From positions 212,202 through 276,201 of the forward strand of contig NZ_ABGR01000004.1 of assembly GCF_000171815.1 (NCBI RefSeq): DNA of 64,000 bases, given 5' to 3'. This document shows, piece after piece, positions 1 through 8,641 of this stretch. A program made the translations under genes and the position numbers. The notes under the pieces were generated by a model. The model ran no database searches, was not told the DNA's origin, and worked only from the letters and a program-made list of their open reading frames with translations. The stretch comes from Vibrio sp. AND4 (GTDB lineage: Bacteria; Pseudomonadota; Gammaproteobacteria; Enterobacterales; Vibrionaceae). Position 1 is the first letter of the stretch, and the number at the start of each line of letters is the position of its first letter.

Positions 1-224
1 TAGCCATATTTGACCATTCCTGCAAAGCCCTCAGTTAAAAATGAAGAGCCATAACCGTCAACATCATCATCCAAAATTATGGTCAACGTCTCACCGCTTG
101 CTAGCTCTGATAGCTTAGCCTTTAAGTGCTTTTCTCGGAACTCTTCACCGCTACCTTTACCATCACTATAGTACCTTCCTTGTGGATCGTTGCTGAATTG
201 TTGCCCTATATTAAATACACTCAT
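1..224 (-). CDS. STAS-like DUF4325 protein, 3' end beyond the window
   Basis: Partial gene running off the left edge; the N-terminal 74 residues are visible. The pattern (MSVFNIGQQFS, then GRYYSDGKGSGEEFREK, then DDDVDGYGSSFLTEGFAG) fits the STAS-like DUF4325 family, small domains often encoded beside GHKL ATPases. An in-frame ATG at 239 overlaps the stop of the upstream gene (TAATG), so translation is probably coupled; the ATG at 224 is preferred because family similarity starts there. It is the third gene of an operon with a WYL-like membrane protein and a GHKL ATPase. By analogy with STAS/anti-sigma pairs it may be the partner of the ATPase, but that is inference. Confidence 0.65.
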   Translation of the reverse strand, partial: MSVFNIGQQFSNDPQGRYYSDGKGSGEEFREKHLKAKLSELASGETLTIILDDDVDGYGSSFLTEGFAGMVKYG

Positions 225-238
225 GATAAGTCTCTTCA

Positions 239-1450
239 TTATAATACTACGCTCCAGATTATTAGTGTGCCTAACAGAGGTCGCTGCAGAGCGTAAGAAC
301 CAGTTGATTCAATCCCACCTTCCATTGAGTAGCTATAATGCCCTGAGCTACTTAAGATTGATAATCTACCATTTTTTAATTGCTTAATAAATTCTAGTAG
401 ATCTTGCAACCCCTTTCCTCTATCGTTTTCGTCTGTGCTAGTTCTATCAATTTCAACCGCTGCTCTCAATAAATGCTCGTCTTTAAGTTGCTTAAATTTA
501 TCAAGTGGCAAGTGAGCGAAAAAGCTTTTTACCTTTTCTCCAAACTTTGATGTCGGCAGAGTTTGAGGAATCCCTATTCCCTGATCATAAAAAGCAACCT
601 TAAGGATTCTTGAGGGCTCATGGTAAGAACCTGTCAGGAACCACTGCTTTTTGGGGCTTCTCGCCTCAAATGACTCAGGGTAGGCATGGTGACTTACATT
701 GGTAATGGCTTCTCCTAAACCTGTATGGAGAAAAGTCCATTTATCGATTTCATCACCAACAATTTGTTTTAAGTCTTTCTTGAGTTCTCTTGGTTTGCCT
801 TTAACTCCACATTGCCCCTTTTTGAATCTAACAAGCCTTTTGTCAGAACACGGGTGACCATCAGTACAGGGTTTGTATTCTGGTTTATTTGTAAATAGGT
901 CAAAAAAACCAAGATCATGGAATTGACTGTAAATATCGTCGTCCCATTGTCCGATCTTCGGAGTTAGCTCATTACGCAAGCTATCATCCCAGCTTGATAT
1001 TTCTGCGGTAAGTACAAGCGCTGCTGGCGTCGAAATCGACTTTAGGTTATCAAAATTTACAGATACTAAGTTGAAAGAACTTTTGGGTAGTGCGCGACCT
1101 TTATTTTTTTTCACTAGTTCAACAAGTTTGCTGATGACAGTGAGATGCTGCATTGTCACATTGTAATTCTCACTAAAGTCCATATGTTCAGGTAGACAAA
1201 TAATGATGCCTTTGTACTTTTTTTTCTTTTTCTTTTTGCTACGAAGAGCCGGTCCTTTCATTTTTTTTGGTGGTGCGTAATGGTGTATTAAACCATTTTG
1301 CATCTCACGTTCAATCAATTCGTTTACAGGTCCGTAAACATCTCGCCCAATATGAACGAACGGTGATGTCGGGACTATCCATTGTTTAGTTCTATGCTTC
1401 AAACTGCGGATAACATCACGTTGTCTCTGTTTATCAGTAAGTTGTCTCAC
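239..1450 (-). CDS. GHKL (HATPase_c) ATPase-domain protein
   Basis: 403 residues. The C-terminal half has the Bergerat-fold signatures: N box LGEAITNVSHHA near residue 245, G1 box DQGIGIP near 288 and G2-like GKGL near 344. No phospho-acceptor His domain or receiver is visible, so this is not a classical sensor kinase. Residues about 130-150 (NFDNLKSISTPAALVLTAEI) look like a STAS-type strand-helix. A lysine run (KKKKKKK) sits near residue 72. It abuts the WYL-like gene (stop and start adjacent) and its stop overlaps a possible start of the DUF4325 gene, giving a tight three-gene operon. A regulatory or defence signalling module is possible; no function is established here. Confidence 0.65.
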   Translation of the reverse strand: MRQLTDKQRQRDVIRSLKHRTKQWIVPTSPFVHIGRDVYGPVNELIEREMQNGLIHHYAPPKKMKGPALRSKKKKKKKYKGIIICLPEHMDFSENYNVTMQHLTVISKLVELVKKNKGRALPKSSFNLVSVNFDNLKSISTPAALVLTAEISSWDDSLRNELTPKIGQWDDDIYSQFHDLGFFDLFTNKPEYKPCTDGHPCSDKRLVRFKKGQCGVKGKPRELKKDLKQIVGDEIDKWTFLHTGLGEAITNVSHHAYPESFEARSPKKQWFLTGSYHEPSRILKVAFYDQGIGIPQTLPTSKFGEKVKSFFAHLPLDKFKQLKDEHLLRAAVEIDRTSTDENDRGKGLQDLLEFIKQLKNGRLSILSSSGHYSYSMEGGIESTGSYALQRPLLGTLIIWSVVL

Positions 1451-1972
1451 TTAAAGCTTTACCTCAAGATTTCCTACCAAGTCATTAGCATCAATACCCA
1501 ATTCGTTTTCTAACCAGTCAATTAGGTCAAATCGCTTTGAACCAACTTTAATTTTTGTTTCTATCCTAGCCGTTTTAAATGTTCGAGCCTCGTTGCTTTG
1601 GTGACAAACACCCCGAATATATGCTTTTTTATTGCCGTCAAACCCAAATTCAGTGGGGGATATATTACGTCGTTCTTTCTCATCATATTTACGGTATGTG
1701 AATTCGATGTCTTTAGCTTCACCTACCCATAAAACTGTAAGTTCTCTCTTCCAATCTTCTACTGAATCGTATGAGCGTGTTCCTATCTGGTGATTTAAAC
1801 TAAGTCGAGAACAGAGCTCTTTTTGTTCTTCAAGGCTAAATTTTCGAAGTTTCACAAACTCGTCAAAAGCAGCTCTGTCTTCTAGAGTTTTTTTCATTCT
1901 ACGCTTAGCAAATAAGAGCCAAATTATGAAAAGGGCAATGCTTAACCCTACAAGATTAATGAAAAGCTCCAT
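1451..1972 (-). CDS. Membrane-anchored WYL-like protein
   Basis: 173 residues. An N-terminal transmembrane helix (about residues 4-21) is followed by a basic cytoplasmic flank and a short helical stretch. The C-terminal part has a WYL-like pattern: IEFTYRKYDEKERRNISP, then AYIRGVCHQSNEARTFKTAR, the usual beta-strand plus R-x-F-x-x-x-R layout of ligand-sensing WYL domains. No helix-turn-helix is seen, so it is unlikely to bind DNA itself. First gene of the operon with the GHKL ATPase and the DUF4325 protein, and probably the membrane or ligand-sensing component. The family call rests on motif similarity only. Confidence 0.5.
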   Translation of the reverse strand: MELFINLVGLSIALFIIWLLFAKRRMKKTLEDRAAFDEFVKLRKFSLEEQKELCSRLSLNHQIGTRSYDSVEDWKRELTVLWVGEAKDIEFTYRKYDEKERRNISPTEFGFDGNKKAYIRGVCHQSNEARTFKTARIETKIKVGSKRFDLIDWLENELGIDANDLVGNLEVKL

Positions 1973-2198
1973 TTAATACACCTTGCGACTACGAGTGAGC
2001 GAAGAATTGTAACTGAATTCAACAACCAAGCCACCTTTTGCAATGTATTGAATTGCATATTTGTGATCAATCATTTATTGGCATTAATTCACCCAGCACT
2101 ACCTGTAGTCTTCAGGCCTATTAACTGCATGAAAAGCAACCAGCCTTGTGCCCTTCAAGCGAGATAAAACATTGTCCTACGTTTTACGCCAAATTATA

Positions 2199-2214
2199 CT
2201 GTTTTTATATACAG
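2199..2214 (+). promoter_or_regulatory. LexA (SOS) box in front of integrase 1
   Basis: CTGTTTTTATATACAG fits CTGT-N8-ACAG, the LexA operator, and lies 19 bases before the integrase start at 2233. The same box is in the same place before the second integrase (51116-51131), inside a well-conserved block of about 60 bases (2159-2219 against 51077-51134). Conservation between two otherwise diverged upstream regions supports a real operator. Confidence 0.75.
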
Positions 2215-2232
2215 TTAAATTGAGTCTTTATT

Positions 2233-3264
2233 ATGTCTATCCGCAATTTAAAAGATGGTTCTGCCAAACCTTGGCTTTGCGAATGCTACCCAAATGGTCG
2301 CTCCGGTAAGCGTGTTCGCAAGAAGTTTACAACCAAAGGCGAAGCCGCCGCTTTTGAATGCTTCACGATGCAAAAAGTAGATGAAAAGCCTTGGATGGGG
2401 GAAAAACCTGACCACCGCAGGCTTTCTCACCTTATTGAGCTCTGGTACTCACAATACGGCGTCAGCCTTGCCAAAGGCCATGTTATCCATAGTAAGTTCC
2501 GGAGAATGGCTAACGCTATGGGTGATCCTGTATCCACCGCCTTTGTGGCCAAAACATATTCTGAGTTCAGAAGTAACCGAATGAGTGGCCGAATTAGCTT
2601 TGTTGATGAGCGCTGGCAAAAGGGGCCACCAAGCATTGCGACGCTTAATTCTGAGCTCGCTCGCTTTAAGGCGATGTTCAATAAGTTAAAAGAGCTTGGT
2701 GAGTGGAAAGGGCCAAACCCTCTAGAAGAAGTAAAGCCATTTAAAGACCACGAGCGAACCATGGCTTTCTTACAAAAAGAGCAGCTCACTCTTTTGCTTG
2801 AACTAGTCGAAAAACACCAACGCACTGATATGATAAAAATAGTTAAACTGTGCTTGTCTACAGGGGCGCGTTGGAATGAAGCCGCGCAGCTAAAAGGCTC
2901 TCAGCTAAGCAAATATAAAGTGACGTTCACCAATACTAAGACCAAAAAGAACCGCTCTGTACCTATCTCTGAGGAGCTTTACAACGAGATATACAAACCA
3001 ACCTCAGAAAAGCTATTTGAAGAGTGCTATACACCGTTCTGCTACATATTGAAGAACAAACTAGGCATCACCCTGCCCTCTGGCCAAGCTTCCCATGTTT
3101 TGCGTCATTCATTCGCAAGTCACTTTATGATGAATGGCGACAACATTTTAGTGCTGAGGGATATTCTCGGTCACTCCGATATCAGCATGACAATGCGCTA
3201 TGCCCACTTCGCACCAGATCATCTCTCTGACGCCATTTCCTATAACCCGCTTGCCAATCTGTAA
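2233..3264 (+). CDS. int: Tyrosine recombinase/integrase, copy 1
   Basis: 343-residue site-specific recombinase of the phage integrase family, with Arg213 (TGARWNE), His288-x-x-Arg291 (HVLRH), LGH motif His314 and catalytic Tyr323 (MTMRYAHF). An N-terminal Arm-type DNA-binding region (residues 1-60) and a SAM-like core-binding region come before the catalytic domain. From about residue 165 it is almost identical to the prophage integrase at 51150-52181, while the N-terminal half differs at many positions. It probably integrates and excises the left island at guaC. A LexA box sits just upstream. It ends next to a copy of the guaC terminator, but the guaC 3' fragment that follows the other two copies is missing here. 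Confidence 0.9.
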   Translation: MSIRNLKDGSAKPWLCECYPNGRSGKRVRKKFTTKGEAAAFECFTMQKVDEKPWMGEKPDHRRLSHLIELWYSQYGVSLAKGHVIHSKFRRMANAMGDPVSTAFVAKTYSEFRSNRMSGRISFVDERWQKGPPSIATLNSELARFKAMFNKLKELGEWKGPNPLEEVKPFKDHERTMAFLQKEQLTLLLELVEKHQRTDMIKIVKLCLSTGARWNEAAQLKGSQLSKYKVTFTNTKTKKNRSVPISEELYNEIYKPTSEKLFEECYTPFCYILKNKLGITLPSGQASHVLRHSFASHFMMNGDNILVLRDILGHSDISMTMRYAHFAPDHLSDAISYNPLANL

Positions 3265-3334
3265 CCTGCCGCCACAAAAATTTTTTGCTCGGCTGTCGCC
3301 ACTTTGTCGCCACTTACCAAATTTTGGGCAAAAA

Positions 3335-3357
3335 AAGAGCCGCAAAAAGCGGCTCTT
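3335..3357 (-). terminator. Duplicate guaC-type intrinsic terminator, copy 1
   Basis: Stem AAGAGCCGC / GCGGCTCTT with a five-base loop; on the minus strand it is followed by a T run, so it works in the guaC direction. The same hairpin follows the true guaC (52248-52270) and the guaC fragment (15151-15173, one mismatch). Here no guaC sequence remains upstream of it: the shared sequence ends near 3375. Confidence 0.75.
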
Positions 3358-3380
3358 AACAGTTCGATTTTTCCTGTTGA

Positions 3381-3477
3381 AACAACCATAAATTGATAAT
3401 TTCATTCCCCATAATTTCAATAATTTACCTAAAAACAACCATATGTTGATATCACCAAAAACAACTATAAGTTGATA
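3381..3477. repeat. Three dyad-containing direct repeats next to the attachment region
   Basis: Three copies of an 18-base unit: AACAACCATAAATTGATA at 3381, AACAACCATATGTTGATA at 3434 and AACAACTATAAGTTGATA at 3460. Offsets are 53 and 26 bases, so all lie on about one 26-base register. Each contains a dyad of the CAAC...GTTG type. They sit just left of the point where homology to the other guaC junctions ends. Likely binding sites for the integrase arm domain or a directionality factor (inference). Confidence 0.5.
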
Positions 3478-3611
3478 TTTTTGTGAAAGTTAAGATTTAG
3501 TCGAATGAGGTCTGAAAGAAAACTACTTTCAAATATTGGCTAATCTTTCAAAAGACGACTTCTTAAACCGGAGACTCACATTTTGGGCATTTTATATTAG
3601 TCGGTGGCTAT

Positions 3612-3884
3612 TCACAATAAGGCTTGAGCTGTTGCAGGGTGGAGGAATACTCCCGCCTGCAAATCATTGTTGTTCGGTAGTGGATATTCGATGTGCTCAC
3701 CTGTATCGATGAGTTTTGCTTGCTTTAAAGAAAACCAAGTTCTAGCGGCATTACCTTCTAAGCTTCCCCATACTTGGATAGTTTCATTTTGGACCTTCCA
3801 AGCGTCATATAGGCATTTGTATAAGTCGTTGTCATCGAGTTGCTTAGCATAATTCTTATCATAAAGAAGCTTGTTATCATCCAC
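3612..3884 (-). CDS. Hypothetical protein (90 residues)
   Basis: Small, soluble, acidic protein with no recognised domain; two aromatic patches (CLYDAWKVQNETIQVWGSL and TWFSLKQAKL) are visible. It lies 43 bases downstream of the membrane protein at 3928-4965 on the same strand, with AGGA about 9 bases before its ATG, so the two are probably co-transcribed. Its place at the end of a defence island suggests accessory cargo. Function unknown. Confidence 0.5.
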   Translation of the reverse strand: MDDNKLLYDKNYAKQLDDNDLYKCLYDAWKVQNETIQVWGSLEGNAARTWFSLKQAKLIDTGEHIEYPLPNNNDLQAGVFLHPATAQALL

Positions 3885-3927
3885 TACTGTCCTACCCTAA
3901 ACGTTAAAGCACATATGAATACATTCA

Positions 3928-4965
3928 CTATCTGATTCCTAAACGAATTAACAATTCACTTGTTAGCTGAGCCAAAGCATCATGGTGCTTCTTTTGTTGA
4001 GTTTTCATTGCCCCCCCAAAAAGGTCATTCCAGAAAGATCTATGCTTTCTAAATAGCGCAAGCTCTGCTTGAATTTTAGGAACATACTCAGACATCAGGC
4101 TGGCAACGTTAGCTTGCTGTTTCCTAGCTTCACACAATTGAGATGTCGCTTGAATCAATAATGTATTTAGCTTTTCACACTCTTCCGTTAACTCACGTTT
4201 TTTTTCTTTTAGGGTATCGACTTTTTTGTAAGCGTTTTTAGTTGAAAAAAACACAATTGGAGCAGCGACAATCCCCCCAAGAACCCAGAAGCCACCAGCC
4301 ATACCTGCACCACCAGTTGCAATAGAGCCTCCACCAAACCAAGCCAGTGTTGCGTTAGTGGCAGCAACGCCGGATAGAGAAGAAATAGCTGTTCCGGTTG
4401 ATGCTGAGCCGACTAATGTAACGAGACCCCAAGCGCCCAGCGCTGCGGAGCCTCCAACTAAACCACCAAACCCGGTATTCAAACTCGTATTAAATCCGGA
4501 ATAAAACTTGTCCAATTGACTTAGCGAATATCGGATTTCTGACTTACTAGTAACCTTTTTTGCTTTCAAGATTCTACTTACAGGCTTCAGTAGCTTATTA
4601 AGGCCTGTTAGTTGCTCGCCTATTGCGGATAAGCTTTCATTTGTATCTCGTTCGATTGATTCAATCTTTTTACGGACTGGCTCATATACCGCACTATAAA
4701 TATCCGTGTAATGTTTATTATGCATCTCTAGCATATATGAACCACCAAGCGAGACAATACCGCCTATGATTTTACTGGTATTTCGGAGAATCCCTCGCTT
4801 ACTATCAGTTGATTCATAAAAATCAACTTCTTCGAACACATTTTCTAGTGAAGCAAATGAATCATTAACAATATCTTTCAATGATTTAGAAGTGCAATCG
4901 GTGATTTGTTGATAGGCAAGAATCGAGTTGCCCGTATTACGGTATGCTTGGATAAAAGAGGACAC
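3928..4965 (-). CDS. Glycine-zipper membrane protein with flanking coiled coils
   Basis: 345 residues. A helical N-terminal region (residues about 1-150) is followed by very Gly/Ala/Ser-rich hydrophobic segments at about 160-240 (GFGGLVGGSAALGAW; FGGGSIATGGAGMAGGFW), then a coiled coil (about 245-300) and a charged C-terminal tail. The glycine-spaced helices resemble pore-forming or oligomerising membrane proteins. No nucleotide-binding or catalytic motif is visible. It forms a two-gene unit with the 90-residue protein and is separated from zorD by about 230 bases, so it is probably not a Zorya component. A membrane-acting abortive-infection protein is one possibility; no family recognised. 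Confidence 0.55.
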   Translation of the reverse strand: MSSFIQAYRNTGNSILAYQQITDCTSKSLKDIVNDSFASLENVFEEVDFYESTDSKRGILRNTSKIIGGIVSLGGSYMLEMHNKHYTDIYSAVYEPVRKKIESIERDTNESLSAIGEQLTGLNKLLKPVSRILKAKKVTSKSEIRYSLSQLDKFYSGFNTSLNTGFGGLVGGSAALGAWGLVTLVGSASTGTAISSLSGVAATNATLAWFGGGSIATGGAGMAGGFWVLGGIVAAPIVFFSTKNAYKKVDTLKEKKRELTEECEKLNTLLIQATSQLCEARKQQANVASLMSEYVPKIQAELALFRKHRSFWNDLFGGAMKTQQKKHHDALAQLTSELLIRLGIR

Positions 4966-5191
4966 TTAAAATACTCATAGTGAACTTGGATAACTGCAAA
5001 AGTAATTTTACCACACAGCATACCAATACACACAACTTAGATTTTGCTTAAGATCAATCAAATGTGTAATGTTGCTATCTCACATGCTTTACGCAAGCTA
5101 TCCGATCCCGTAGTTTTGGTTGTTCCATTGAGCGGATAGCTGCTTTAAGGTGCTAGACAAGCCTTCACCCACAAATAATCAATTAGAGCCT

Positions 5192-8100
5192 CTATGCTTT
5201 GAGTCGCTCTTTACCCAATCTAGTGAGTACCTCTTTAAGTGTAACCTCGTAGTCTTCAAGGTAATTTAACAGCTGCGCTCTCCCCAAAATTTCAACACCA
5301 CATGTGGTCGCTATTTCGTGAGTTCTTTTAGCTAACGATGGTGAGTTGGTGACGAAGATCAAGCGCTCAAAAGTACTTCTCATCGCGGATTCATAAATAG
5401 GTTTAGCAGAATGAATCTCCTGTATCCCTTTATAGCCATCATATTGTCTTTGCGTAAACTTAGCCTGCACTAGAATGTTACCGCTACGACTGAGTAACAC
5501 ACCATCAGCACCATGGTCAGCTCCATTATTCGTAAGCCACGTGCTTTGACTACCGGTAATCTTTGCCAGCAATTCTACACATAACGCTTCAAACTGCTGC
5601 CAACTTAACTTATCAAGTTCAGCCGCTGTAATACGTTTATCAATCAATTCACCAGAAACCGCTCCTCCAACACCTGCTGGTTGTGGAACAACATCTTCCG
5701 GTGTGACAACAGCGTCCTTCAGCAAAGTTTTTAGAGTAAGGAGCCTATGTAGATTTACATCAAATGATTCAAATTCAGGGTGATGTAACAGCGGAATGTA
5801 AATATGAACCTCTTTTTCCTGTCCGATACGATAAACCCTATCCGTAGCTTGAGCTTCTTTAGCTGGGTTCCAGTGCCGCTCTAAATGAACAACATGATTC
5901 GCACCGACTACAGTTAAACCGACACCAGCCGCAACTGGCGACATTACAATTAAGTTAAAACCTTCTTTGGCTTCAAAGTCTGCAATCATTGATTTTCGAG
6001 TTGGGACAGATTTACGCTTTGCTACGGCTTTAGCATCACCATTAATCACTGAGAGCGGACCTAGGTTATAGATCTGTCCCAAAGTCACGCTTAAGAAACT
6101 TTGTAGTCGTTTGTTAACCGCAAAAATAATACACTTCTCATGTTTACTTCGTACTCGATCTAAAGTCTCAAGCAAGGAAGCTAGTTTTCCTGATTCTCCG
6201 TATAAAACCCTAGCTGATTTTGCATTTTTTGGAATATCAAGGCGACCTCCATCACTTAAGCGAGGATGTAGCGAACTATCTCTTAGCCTCATCAACGTGG
6301 TAAGTGCGTGGCTCTCTTCATTCTCAAGTTGGTTACTAATAGTCCCTTCGTAAACATCTCTCTGGTAGCCAACCATTGTCGACTTAAGTTCTTCTAAATA
6401 TTTCCAGTTTTCAAATTCTCCGCCAGCATACATATGTTTTAGAGGTAACCCTTTAAGGTTGTCCTCTTTAATGCGTCTCAACATCAATGCCCCGACCGCT
6501 ATACGAAGTTCTCTGCCAAGCCTAGCTCTTGTTTCTTCAACTTCATCACCAGCAGCTTTAAGAATTGGTGAAATATACCGAGCACGAAATTCTTGATAGC
6601 TACCCAGATGGCTAGGGCAAGCTGTATCCATCAAACACCAAAAATCGGCTAAGCTGTTTTCTACAGGCGTACCCGTAGCCACTAGTTTGAAATCAGCTTT
6701 TAGCCCCTTAGCTGCACGAGTTTGAAGTGCATTTGGGTTTTTAATGTTTTGGGCTTCATCGAAAACTACGATACCCCAATCAATCAAACACATGGAGAAC
6801 TGGTAATCGCGCAAGGTTTGATAAGTAGTGATAACCAATCGCTCTGGTAGATCTAATCGGCCTGGACCAAAGTGTTTCCCTACTTTCAAAGAATACTTGG
6901 GTTCTAAACTATCATCAGATGCACTTTGGCTTCGAATCTCTACACCACCCACGCGATAGTCATTTAGCTCAGCAGCTGATTGCAAAATAACTACATCGTT
7001 GAATGGCGAGCGTTTAAAGGTTTTATCTACCTCATCCTTCCAGTTTTCCAATAAACTTAAAGGAGCAACTATCAGCACAGGTTTCTTCGTTTCACCACTA
7101 ATTTGTTGTCGTTGATAAATATGTTCGATTGCAGAGAGAGCCATAAAAGTCTTACCCAGCCCCATATCATCAGCTAGCAAGGCTCCACTAATTTTCGAGT
7201 CTGATGAGCTTTTTTGTTCAACGCCTAAAATCCAACGAACACCAATATCCTGATGTGGAAAAGGTGTACGCTTGTGGTTTTCCCAATTTAACTCACCATC
7301 CCATGAAATATCAGAAATCAGTTGTTCAATTTTAGGAGAATTTTCAGACAGCTCTTCATCATTTAGGTCAATATCAACAACATGTATTTCTGATCTTTCT
7401 GATTCAGTCTCGGTATCTTCTGCCTCCACCTCACTAGAAAGGTCTGTTTCAGGGTTAGATATCTTGTGACCTATTTCTTTTAGAACTTTCTCAACAGCTA
7501 CAGGCTCACTGATATCGTATGATTTTCCTTCATAATCTAAAACAGTTGCTCCGGTTTGTTGGGCATCTTCAATCTTCTTAGTTACGTCCTCAAGAGTTGT
7601 TTTATCGCAAACTCTATCAGCCAGCTTAGATATTGGATTAATCACGTCAGATGAAAAGGAAGCTCCAAACCAATCAATGCCTGACTCGTCCGTTTCTCCA
7701 AAATAGGCGTGTTTAAAGACTGTCGCACCATGAACCCTGATAGAAAAGCCTAAATCAAGATCGACTAAGCTCGCATCAATATATGCAGTAGGGTTCTCCA
7801 AGAACGCTTTAACTTGTTTTTGAGGTATGACTCTATTGCTAAGAACTTCTTTTACAGCCATGAGCTTTTCTTCAGAAAACAAGACTATTTCATCACCCAC
7901 TTTCAGCGTAACGGCGTTGTCGCTTTGCAACTGTCCCAGAACCTTTTGAATCGCCTCATGGCTCGCACTTTGCCCCATGTTGGGAGTCAATATCAGCTCA
8001 CCTTGAGAATTCAGTTCTGCTTCTACCGTGATTTTATTTGGTGTTAGTATTCTTAGCTTTTCAAAGTGCTTTAGATTCAACTTACAACCACTCTTTTGAG

Positions 8101-8641
8101 CCTCTTGTAAAGAGTGTAGGTAAAGTAAGTTATCGTATTCAGACTGAGCGGACTTTCCATGGGCTTTATGTGCGTTAAAAACCATAAGCTGCTCGGGCGT
8201 TAACAGATACTGCTCACTTTGACTAAACCGAATGAAAGGTCCATCCACAGTGTAATTTAACGTTGTTCGACCCTGTTTGGTTGTTACCGAAAGGTCAATT
8301 TTAAAGGTAGGTGTACTAGCTTTTCCTTGAATGTCAGCATCAATAGCTCCTTGCCAAACCGAAGGAAAACCAAGCAAAATTCTCAAATCAGAGTCGAGCC
8401 TTACCGCTGTTTCAGGTGGCATAATAAAGCCATCTGGAAATGAGCTTACATCCCCCTGCTCTTCAAGCATTTTAAGAGCAACATATTGTGCTGTTATCCA
8501 CTCATCAGCTTTACCAGCTTTAATTTTCTCTAAGGTTTTCTTGGAGGTAGTGAAATCAAGACTATCATCACAGACCAACTCAAATTGAGACGTCTTATCT
8601 AGACCAGAAAAGAACTTACTGATTAAAGAAGTTAACTCCAC
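5192..8641 (-). CDS. zorD: Zorya type I protein ZorD (SNF2-type helicase with Mrr-like nuclease domain)
   Basis: 1149 residues. The N-terminal third has no clear motif. The Snf2/Swi2 ATPase core follows: Walker A in ADDMGLGKTF near residue 490, DEAQ near 628, ATGTPVENS, and the C-terminal helicase lobe ending in ATDRVYRIGQ. The last about 130 residues carry an Mrr-like restriction fold (GADHGADGVLL ... ILVQAKF near 1040-1060, the D...QxK catalytic pattern). In type I Zorya, ZorD is the DNA-acting effector that degrades invading phage DNA after the ZorAB motor is triggered. It overlaps zorC by 10 bases and closes the operon. Confidence 0.92.
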   Translation of the reverse strand: MELTSLISKFFSGLDKTSQFELVCDDSLDFTTSKKTLEKIKAGKADEWITAQYVALKMLEEQGDVSSFPDGFIMPPETAVRLDSDLRILLGFPSVWQGAIDADIQGKASTPTFKIDLSVTTKQGRTTLNYTVDGPFIRFSQSEQYLLTPEQLMVFNAHKAHGKSAQSEYDNLLYLHSLQEAQKSGCKLNLKHFEKLRILTPNKITVEAELNSQGELILTPNMGQSASHEAIQKVLGQLQSDNAVTLKVGDEIVLFSEEKLMAVKEVLSNRVIPQKQVKAFLENPTAYIDASLVDLDLGFSIRVHGATVFKHAYFGETDESGIDWFGASFSSDVINPISKLADRVCDKTTLEDVTKKIEDAQQTGATVLDYEGKSYDISEPVAVEKVLKEIGHKISNPETDLSSEVEAEDTETESERSEIHVVDIDLNDEELSENSPKIEQLISDISWDGELNWENHKRTPFPHQDIGVRWILGVEQKSSSDSKISGALLADDMGLGKTFMALSAIEHIYQRQQISGETKKPVLIVAPLSLLENWKDEVDKTFKRSPFNDVVILQSAAELNDYRVGGVEIRSQSASDDSLEPKYSLKVGKHFGPGRLDLPERLVITTYQTLRDYQFSMCLIDWGIVVFDEAQNIKNPNALQTRAAKGLKADFKLVATGTPVENSLADFWCLMDTACPSHLGSYQEFRARYISPILKAAGDEVEETRARLGRELRIAVGALMLRRIKEDNLKGLPLKHMYAGGEFENWKYLEELKSTMVGYQRDVYEGTISNQLENEESHALTTLMRLRDSSLHPRLSDGGRLDIPKNAKSARVLYGESGKLASLLETLDRVRSKHEKCIIFAVNKRLQSFLSVTLGQIYNLGPLSVINGDAKAVAKRKSVPTRKSMIADFEAKEGFNLIVMSPVAAGVGLTVVGANHVVHLERHWNPAKEAQATDRVYRIGQEKEVHIYIPLLHHPEFESFDVNLHRLLTLKTLLKDAVVTPEDVVPQPAGVGGAVSGELIDKRITAAELDKLSWQQFEALCVELLAKITGSQSTWLTNNGADHGADGVLLSRSGNILVQAKFTQRQYDGYKGIQEIHSAKPIYESAMRSTFERLIFVTNSPSLAKRTHEIATTCGVEILGRAQLLNYLEDYEVTLKEVLTRLGKERLKA

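Noticed and set aside
1210..1275. Poly-T/poly-A tracts as possible slippery or regulatory sites
   Set aside because: They encode the lysine run in the GHKL protein and the downstream frame is intact, so no frameshift is needed.
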